From NCBI GenBank assembly GCA_030630165.1, contig DAOVNN010000196.1, positions 1-5,661 of the forward strand: DNA of 5,661 nucleotides. Reading direction: 5' to 3'. Positions 1 to 4,173 of this stretch are shown piece after piece. The DNA comes from Candidatus Krumholzibacteriota bacterium. GTDB lineage: Bacteria; Krumholzibacteriota; Krumholzibacteriia; Krumholzibacteriales; Krumholzibacteriaceae. The position numbers were made by a program, and so were the translations under genes. The notes under the pieces were generated by a model. The model saw only the letters and a list, made by a program, of their open reading frames with translations. It was not told the origin of the DNA and made no database searches. The number at the start of each line of letters is the position of its first letter. Position 1 is the first letter of the stretch.

Positions 1-646
1 ACTTGCGGAAGAACTCGCTTCACGGAGCGGGCTCGATCCGGAACGGATCGTACAATTCCCCAATTTTCTTCCTGACTCTTACTTCACAGGCTCAGATTTG
101 AAAAATCGTTTCTCGGGCAGATGTGTCTTCATCGGACAGATCAAGAGCGAGAAGGGTGTGTTCGATATCATCGAGAGCATCGGGGACAGAAAGGACATCA
201 GCTGCGATTTCTACGGCCAGCACGTGGAGAGGGACAGGGACCGTTTCATGCGCGAGCTGGAACGATGTCCCAACTGCATATATAGAGGTATTCTTACCCG
301 GGACGAAGTGATGAAGATCCTTGGCGGATACGATATCCTGCTCCTCCCCACCACGCATCCCGGCGAAGGGTATCCTGCGGTGATACTCGAGGCGTTCGCG
401 GCCGGTCTACCGGTAATAAGCACGGACTGGAAGGCCATACCGGAGCTGGTCGAAGACGGAGTGAGAGGACTCCTCGTACCTCCTTCCTCTCCATACCACA
501 TATCAGCCGCTCTCGATCTCCTGTTGAATGATGAACAGTTATACGCTTCCCTTGCTGCAAACGCTCATGCGTATGTCGGGCGTTTCTCGGAGAAAGCAAT
601 CATCGGCGATCTTCTTGCCGGCCTTATTAATGATTCGATCAGGTAA
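1..646 (+). CDS. GT4-family glycosyltransferase, C-terminal part (5' truncated by window)
   Basis: Transfers a sugar from a nucleotide-sugar donor to a glycan or lipid acceptor at the cytoplasmic face of the membrane; donor and acceptor cannot be told. The frame is open from base 2 to the TAA at 644-646, giving 214 codons with no start of its own. A TTG at 98 is internal, because clear coding sequence (PERIVQFPNF) continues upstream of it. The fragment is the C-terminal Rossmann half of a GT-B fold: the F-I-G-x-I-x-x-E-K-G strand-loop that opens the donor domain (about residues 43-52), then GEGYPAVILEAFAAGLPVIS with the E-x7-E pair (E122, E130) typical of GT4 retaining enzymes, then the usual E-L-V-E-D-G-x-x-G-L-L-V-P segment. 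The stop lies 3 bases before the next gene, so the two are probably translationally coupled. Family is firm; specificity is unknown. Confidence 0.93.
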   Translation, partial: LAEELASRSGLDPERIVQFPNFLPDSYFTGSDLKNRFSGRCVFIGQIKSEKGVFDIIESIGDRKDISCDFYGQHVERDRDRFMRELERCPNCIYRGILTRDEVMKILGGYDILLLPTTHPGEGYPAVILEAFAAGLPVISTDWKAIPELVEDGVRGLLVPPSSPYHISAALDLLLNDEQLYASLAANAHAYVGRFSEKAIIGDLLAGLINDSIR

Positions 647-649
647 GTA

Positions 650-1987
650 ATGAGTTCAGGAATCTACAAAACGATATACATCATCGGAAGCCGTATTCGG
701 GGCACCCCGGTCATTCCGTATCTTCGCGATCTCGAAGAATCGCAGTGGTGGGATATTGAAAGCGTCCGCGAGTACCAGATTTCGAAGCTGCGTGATCTCC
801 TGGCCCACGCGGACAAGTATTCAACGTTCTACAGGAAGATCTTCGAGCAGCACGGTTTCGACACTTCTGTCGGATCGCTCGCTGATCTGGAGAAACTGCC
901 CGCCGTAGGCAAGAATGACATCAGGAATAACCTGCCGGAGATCCAGAACAATGGAACGGGTGGAAAGCTGGTTCTGTCAAAGACATCCGGCAGTACAGGC
1001 GAACCGCTGAAGTTCTATCGCGGCTCCGAATGGGACGCCCAGCACAGAGCTGCCGTCGCAAGAGGTTACGGCTGGTACGGGGTCCATCCATGGACGAGAA
1101 GCGGTCTGCTGTGGGGACTGCCTTCAGGGAAGAAAGCGATAATCAAAACGAGGGCTGGCGATGTGCTTCAGAACCGGTTCAGGGAGAAGAGATTCGATCT
1201 CTCTGGCGAGACCCTGGAAAGTTTCTACAAGAGCCTGTCGAAGGCCGGGTTCCTCGAAGGATACTCGAGTATGATCTACGAGCTCGCCAGATACATAAAC
1301 ACATACCATCCGGACGAGAAGGCTCTGTCCCTGTCTCTTGTCAAGGGAACCTCGGAGAAAATATATCCACATTACAATACTGAATCACTGAAGGCTTTCG
1401 GTCGAAGGATGACGAGCGAGTACGGCTCCGCCGAGACAGGTATCATCGCCTTTGAATGCCCCGAAGGAAATATGCACATAAACTCCGAGCACGTGATCGT
1501 CGAAGAAGACGATGGCGAGATAATCGTCACCAACCTCCTGTCGCACTCTTTCCCCTTCATCCGTTACAGGCTGGGCGACCACATCAGTATGGCGGGCGAC
1601 ATTACCTGCCCGTGCGGAAGACAGGGCCCGATCATAAGCGAGATAACGGGAAGGATCGGCAAGAAAATATACGGCTCAAGCGGCAACGAGTTTCCGAGCC
1701 TTACGGTCTATTACATAATCAACGCTCTTCACGAGGACTTCCCCGGCCTTTCAAGGCTCCAGGCCCTGCAGGACTCTGGGGGCCGACTCGATTTCCGCGC
1801 TGTCCTCGATGGCGACCCGGACAGCAGGATGATTTCCGAACTGGGGGAACGGCTCGGAACATTGATCGAGGAATATTACCGAAGCGATATCGACGCACAG
1901 CTCATCCCCGTCGAATCGATTGTCGACGAAGGAGACAAGAAGCTCGATTTCATCTCCCGTGTCGCGAAAACCCGATCGGAGGACTGA
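650..1987 (+). CDS. Phenylacetate-CoA ligase (PaaK)/CapK-like adenylate-forming enzyme
   Basis: A 445-residue member of the ANL adenylate-forming superfamily, PaaK/CapK/coenzyme-F390-synthetase branch. These enzymes activate a carboxylate with ATP and often pass it to CoA. Visible motifs are the N-terminal L-R-D-L-L-A-H-A-x-x-x-S-x-F-Y-R signature (48-62), the ATP loop TSGSTGEP (112-119), SEYGSAETG (256-264, the Y-G-x-x-E motif), RYRLGD (305-310), CPCGR (320-324) with I-T-G-R (332-335), and a C-terminal GDKK-L-D-F (428-434) where the catalytic lysine is expected. C270, H276, C320 and C322 could form the small zinc site seen in some family members (inference). The ATG at 650 is 3 bases after the glycosyltransferase stop, with only a weak AGG at 641-643, so translation is probably coupled. 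CapK-like proteins are common in polysaccharide loci, so the substrate need not be phenylacetate. There is no sign of paa catabolic genes here. Confidence 0.9.
   Translation: MSSGIYKTIYIIGSRIRGTPVIPYLRDLEESQWWDIESVREYQISKLRDLLAHADKYSTFYRKIFEQHGFDTSVGSLADLEKLPAVGKNDIRNNLPEIQNNGTGGKLVLSKTSGSTGEPLKFYRGSEWDAQHRAAVARGYGWYGVHPWTRSGLLWGLPSGKKAIIKTRAGDVLQNRFREKRFDLSGETLESFYKSLSKAGFLEGYSSMIYELARYINTYHPDEKALSLSLVKGTSEKIYPHYNTESLKAFGRRMTSEYGSAETGIIAFECPEGNMHINSEHVIVEEDDGEIIVTNLLSHSFPFIRYRLGDHISMAGDITCPCGRQGPIISEITGRIGKKIYGSSGNEFPSLTVYYIINALHEDFPGLSRLQALQDSGGRLDFRAVLDGDPDSRMISELGERLGTLIEEYYRSDIDAQLIPVESIVDEGDKKLDFISRVAKTRSED
1978..1982 (+). promoter_or_regulatory. Shine-Dalgarno for the OsmC-family gene
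   Basis: GGAGG lies inside the last codons of the ligase gene, 8 bases before the ATG at 1991. It fixes that start and allows osmC to be translated independently within the operon. Confidence 0.75.
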
Positions 1988-1990
1988 CAT

Positions 1991-2413
1991 ATGGCCGATA
2001 CGACGATCGATTTAGCCTGGGACGAGAAGATGCGATTCAGCACGAACGTCAACGGGCACAGCATGACCCTCGACGCGGACGAAAGCGTCGGAGGCGAGGA
2101 CAAGGGGCCCCGTCCCAAGCCGCTGATGCTTGTGGCCCTCGGCGGATGCACCGGTATGGATGTCATCTCGATCCTCAGTAAGATGAGAGTCGATGTCGAC
2201 GATTTTCACGTAAAGGTCGAAGGCGAGCTCACCGGGAAACATCCCCGATATTATCACAGGATACATATCGTTTATGAGTTCACTGGCGACAACCTCCCCA
2301 TGGAGAAACTGGAGAAAGCCGTCAGCCTTTCAGAGGAACGTTACTGCGGAGTCAGCGCTGTTTACAAGCATGCGATGGAATTGACCTCGGAGATCAGGAT
2401 CATCAGCCCCTGA
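1991..2413 (+). CDS. OsmC/Ohr-family thiol protein (YhfA-like subgroup)
   Basis: A 140-residue cytoplasmic protein with the full OsmC fold layout. Characterised OsmC/Ohr members reduce organic or inorganic hydroperoxides with two cysteines. Here these would be C53, in P-L-M-L-V-A-L-G-G-C-T-G-M-D at the start of the central helix, and C119, in E-E-R-Y-C-G-V-S. The segment G-C-T-G-M-D-V-I-S-I-L-x-K-M-R resembles the YhfA-type subgroup, whose physiological substrate is poorly known, more than OsmC or Ohr proper. Length is normal for the family. It sits 3 bases after the ligase stop and is probably the last gene of that operon. Its stop is 2 bases from the stop of the convergent oxidase gene. Family assignment is firm; the peroxidase activity is inferred from family members. 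Confidence 0.92.
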   Translation: MADTTIDLAWDEKMRFSTNVNGHSMTLDADESVGGEDKGPRPKPLMLVALGGCTGMDVISILSKMRVDVDDFHVKVEGELTGKHPRYYHRIHIVYEFTGDNLPMEKLEKAVSLSEERYCGVSAVYKHAMELTSEIRIISP

Positions 2414-2415
2414 CT

Positions 2416-3099
2416 TCATCGGACACGCGGCAGGTCGGGCATCCCTTCGTACCTGACCACATTCTCCGGCTTCCCGCAGAAAACGAAACTGTTGTTCATG
2501 TGGTCGCGCTCGTCGAGACCGATCCGCCTGAAAACGTCGGCCCAGGTCTCGAAATCACCGTATTCCGCAACCAGGGAATTATCCACCCGCTGGTCCTCCA
2601 GCCCGGGATTATCCTCGACGAACTTCGCGTATACATGCTCGGCGTGATCCTCAAATTCGGCGTTGAAGAGGAACGCCCGGCGGATGTTCAGGACCGCCAT
2701 GATACGCGTCATGATCACATAGCCCGTGACCATGAACCATGGGATCAATGGGAAGAGGTACCACGGATCCCTGATGCTGTCTTCCTTCATCTTTTCGTTG
2801 ATAACTACCAGGTGCCAGTACTCGTTGTCCTGCGCCTCTCTCCCCCACTCCATAATACTTGCAGCGTGAGCGACCTTATCCCTGTCCCTGTACATGCGAG
2901 TCAAGCGCGTGTACTGGCGGATCTCCCAGGACCTGTAGGGGATACTGGCAAGCGTCTCGATCAGCTTGGCCTTCGCAGGAGTAGTCTTCCTCCCTGTGAC
3001 AAGATCCATCAAGCCGAAAAAGATCTTCGCCGCCACTGAATATTTGTACCTCGGTCTGGCGTGAGAAGCTTTCTGTTCCTTTTTGAGATCTATCTGCAT
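2416..3099 (-). CDS. Alternative oxidase/plastid terminal oxidase-like di-iron quinol oxidase
   Basis: A predicted interfacial membrane protein of 227 residues. Alternative oxidases take electrons from quinol and reduce O2 to water without pumping protons. Numbered from the ATG at 3099, the six iron ligands expected of the AOX family are visible: E48 in L-I-E-T-L-A-S-I-P-Y, E93-x-x-H96 in N-E-Y-W-H-L, E150 in F-E-D-H-A-E-H, and E197-x-x-H200 in D-E-R-D-H-M. Y157, seven residues after E150, matches the catalytic tyrosine spacing of characterised AOX. A hydrophobic stretch at about 113-138 fits the membrane-binding helix. The E-T-L-A-S-I-P-Y segment resembles plastid terminal oxidase more than mitochondrial AOX. 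An ATG at 3105 is in frame, but GGGAGG at 3107-3112 is only 1 base from it and 7 bases from the ATG at 3099, so the latter was chosen. It follows the beta-barrel gene closely and is probably co-transcribed. A related di-iron quinone hydroxylase is the main alternative. Confidence 0.85.
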   Translation of the reverse strand: MQIDLKKEQKASHARPRYKYSVAAKIFFGLMDLVTGRKTTPAKAKLIETLASIPYRSWEIRQYTRLTRMYRDRDKVAHAASIMEWGREAQDNEYWHLVVINEKMKEDSIRDPWYLFPLIPWFMVTGYVIMTRIMAVLNIRRAFLFNAEFEDHAEHVYAKFVEDNPGLEDQRVDNSLVAEYGDFETWADVFRRIGLDERDHMNNSFVFCGKPENVVRYEGMPDLPRVR

Positions 3100-3106
3100 C
3101 CTCATG

Positions 3107-3112
3107 CCTCCC
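3107..3112 (-). promoter_or_regulatory. Shine-Dalgarno that decides the oxidase start
   Basis: On the minus strand GGGAGG is followed by C, then ATGAGG, then ATG. Spacing is 1 base to the first ATG (3105) and 7 bases to the second (3099), so the second is the better start. The site lies in the short gap between the barrel stop and the oxidase start. Confidence 0.65.
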
Positions 3113-3119
3113 GTCGATG

Positions 3120-3935
3120 TTATCCCTTGGGAAAGAGCATCTGCACCTGCAGCCGCAGCGTCCAGTCCGGCCCATAGTCGGGCGTTACGACGTTATAATA
3201 ATACTGCGCCGTGCAGTTCAGCGGCAGCTTCCCCGCATGGAAGAGCTTTCCGATACCGCCGCCCAGGGGCACTATCCACTTCTGATCCTCCAGCGCTTCC
3301 CAGTTCGCCGTGATGATCGGGGCCATCACCAGATAGAATCCCGGGAAGTTGTAGTTGATAAAGGGCTGCAGGAGCATCTGGTTCACATCGGAAGCGTCCT
3401 CGTCACCGGCGTACGACCAGATGTTGTTCCACAGCGCTCCCAGCACCCAGGAACCGGAGGTGGAAATCACGACAAATGCCGGACCGGCGCTCCACTTCTG
3501 CGAGCCCCTTTCATCACCACCGGTCGGAAAGACGAGAATCGGTCCACCTCCGACCATGATCCCTTCAGTTTCAGGGACATAGAAGGCGGTGAAGTTCAGA
3601 TCGCCCAGCCCTGTGCTGCCACCGCTTTCGGAAAGGAAATCGGGCTGCGTGACGATCGGCAGGATGGTCCTCGTGATAAGGCGGCCGTCGCAAAACGGAG
3701 CGACGGGCTGGATGTTGAGGACGTTTTGTGTACGGTCATAAGGACCGATATTGAAGTTCGTGTTGTTCTGAAGCGGCAGGCTGATCAGGTTCGCTATCGG
3801 ATTCTGAGCCTGCTTAGCCAGATCGCTATGATCATCCTGCGCGTGACACGGCGCACCCCATATTCCTGAGCCCAGAGCGGCTATCACGCAGACGCATATA
3901 ATCTTCCATCCCGAAAACCGTTTGTGATTCCTCAC
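3120..3935 (-). CDS. Outer-membrane beta-barrel protein, 'neuromedin U'/MetA-pathway-like transporter family
   Basis: A 271-residue exported protein. The first ~33 residues are a Sec signal peptide: basic start (M-R-N-H-K-R), hydrophobic core (I-I-C-V-C-V-I-A-A-L-G) and a likely signal peptidase I site near C-H-A-Q. P29 before C30 argues against a lipoprotein. The mature start DLAKQAQNPIANLISLPLQN followed by N-T-N-F-N-I-G-P is the hallmark of bacterial proteins loosely annotated 'neuromedin U' or 'transporter', which are predicted beta-barrels. The rest alternates polar and hydrophobic residues with Gly/Trp/Tyr-rich strands (for example G-I-M-V-G-G-G-P-I-L-V-F-P-T-G) and ends in a strand R-L-Q-V-Q-M-L-F. 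The start is GTG at 3935, with GAGGAG 5 bases upstream; no in-frame ATG fits better. It is the first gene of a unit with the di-iron oxidase. The transported substrate, if any, is unknown; membership of a porin-like fold is inferred from pattern only. Confidence 0.82.
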   Translation of the reverse strand: MRNHKRFSGWKIICVCVIAALGSGIWGAPCHAQDDHSDLAKQAQNPIANLISLPLQNNTNFNIGPYDRTQNVLNIQPVAPFCDGRLITRTILPIVTQPDFLSESGGSTGLGDLNFTAFYVPETEGIMVGGGPILVFPTGGDERGSQKWSAGPAFVVISTSGSWVLGALWNNIWSYAGDEDASDVNQMLLQPFINYNFPGFYLVMAPIITANWEALEDQKWIVPLGGGIGKLFHAGKLPLNCTAQYYYNVVTPDYGPDWTLRLQVQMLFPKG

Positions 3936-3940
3936 TACAT

Positions 3941-3946
3941 CTCCTC
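3941..3946 (-). promoter_or_regulatory. Shine-Dalgarno supporting the GTG start of the barrel gene
   Basis: GAGGAG is 5 bases upstream of the GTG at 3933-3935. The ATG directly after it (3938-3940) is out of frame and immediately followed by TAG, so it cannot be the gene's start. Confidence 0.65.
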
Positions 3947-3956
3947 TTTTTCGATG

Positions 3957-3972
3957 TCAGGCAGGGGCCTGA
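3957..3972 (-). promoter_or_regulatory. Perfect stem-loop in the leader of the barrel/oxidase unit
   Basis: On the minus strand TCAGGC-CCCT-GCCTGA forms a perfect 6-bp, GC-rich stem with a 4-base loop. It ends 10 bases before the Shine-Dalgarno of the barrel gene. No U-tract follows, so it is not an intrinsic terminator. It could tune translation or mRNA stability, or be a protein-binding palindrome. The structure is seen directly; the role is inferred. Confidence 0.45.
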
Positions 3973-3999
3973 TCCACTCTAAGAACGATTACTGCTGCT

Positions 4000-4037
4000 T
4001 ACTTGCAATGATTTTAATTTGAAGAAGCCAGCAAGTA
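4000..4037. repeat. 7-bp inverted repeat, possible operator
   Basis: TACTTGC and GCAAGTA are perfect complements at 4031-4037 and 4000-4006, separated by 24 AT-rich bases. The right arm overlaps the possible -10 element and start region of the barrel/oxidase promoter, a place where a repressor could bind. It could also be chance in AT-rich DNA. Confidence 0.3.
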
Positions 4038-4065
4038 TATATATTTCTAACACATATTGAGTGAA
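4036..4065 (-). promoter_or_regulatory. Possible sigma-70-type promoter for the barrel/oxidase unit
   Basis: On the minus strand TTCACT (4060-4065, 4 of 6 to TTGACA) is followed after 18 bases by TATATA (4036-4041, 4 of 6 to TATAAT). Transcription would begin near 4030 and give a leader of about 95 bases holding the stem-loop at 3957-3972. The match is modest, and promoter consensus in this lineage is not known. Confidence 0.25.
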
Positions 4066-4069
4066 TCAG
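4051..4069. repeat. Split direct repeat, copy 1
   Basis: The plus strand reads CACATATTGA-gtg-AATCAG. The same two blocks occur without the 3-base spacer at 4158-4173. This copy lies between the possible -35 and -10 elements and overlaps the -35. Further right an ATCAGTT heptamer occurs twice, at 4065-4071 and 4084-4090. Confidence 0.45.
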
Positions 4070-4129
4070 TTTAACAGGGGAAGATCAGTTCCAAGGAAAA
4101 AGTAATGGCAGGCGATAGATATACCGGTT

Positions 4130-4148
4130 AAAAAATGCCGTCCTCGGC
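4130..4148 (-). terminator. Weak intrinsic terminator for the TSP3-repeat protein gene
   Basis: On the minus strand, starting 21 bases after the TGA at 4170-4172, GCCG-AGGA-CGGC forms a 4-bp stem with a 4-base loop. It is followed by A and six T residues. The stem is short, so termination may be partial. Position and T-tract favour it ending the transcript of the gene to the right. Confidence 0.45.
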
Positions 4149-4157
4149 TGTGAATAT

Positions 4158-4173
4158 CACATATTGAAATCAG
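4158..4173. repeat. Split direct repeat, copy 2
   Basis: CACATATTGA followed directly by AATCAG on the plus strand. It matches copy 1 at 4051-4069 except for a 3-base gap. This copy overlaps the stop codon (4170-4172) of the leftward TSP3-repeat gene. Confidence 0.45.

Noticed and set aside
98..100. TTG as a possible start of the glycosyltransferase
   Set aside because: The same frame continues upstream to the window edge with plausible glycosyltransferase sequence, so this is an internal leucine.
1456..2181. Open frame of 241 codons on the plus strand overlapping the ligase and osmC genes
   Set aside because: It lies in another frame across two well-supported genes, and its translation is Arg/Pro/Gln-rich low-complexity sequence typical of a GC-rich shadow frame.
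2500..3039. Open frame of 179 codons on the plus strand opposite the oxidase gene
   Set aside because: It is antisense to the conserved di-iron motifs and has no ribosome site or recognisable domain.
3846..3848. Barrel protein as a lipoprotein with lipid-modified C30
   Set aside because: The residue before C30 is proline, which does not fit a lipobox, and a signal peptidase I site at C-H-A-Q follows.
3117..3869. Long open frame of 250 codons on the plus strand opposite the barrel gene
   Set aside because: It is wholly antisense to a gene with a signal peptide, Shine-Dalgarno and recognisable family start. Its translation is rich in Arg/Gln/Asp with no domain pattern.
3935..3940. ATG-TAG minimal open frame just before the barrel gene, as a start-stop regulatory element
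   Set aside because: The ATG follows GAGGAG with no spacing, too close for efficient initiation, while the GTG lies at a normal 5-base spacing.
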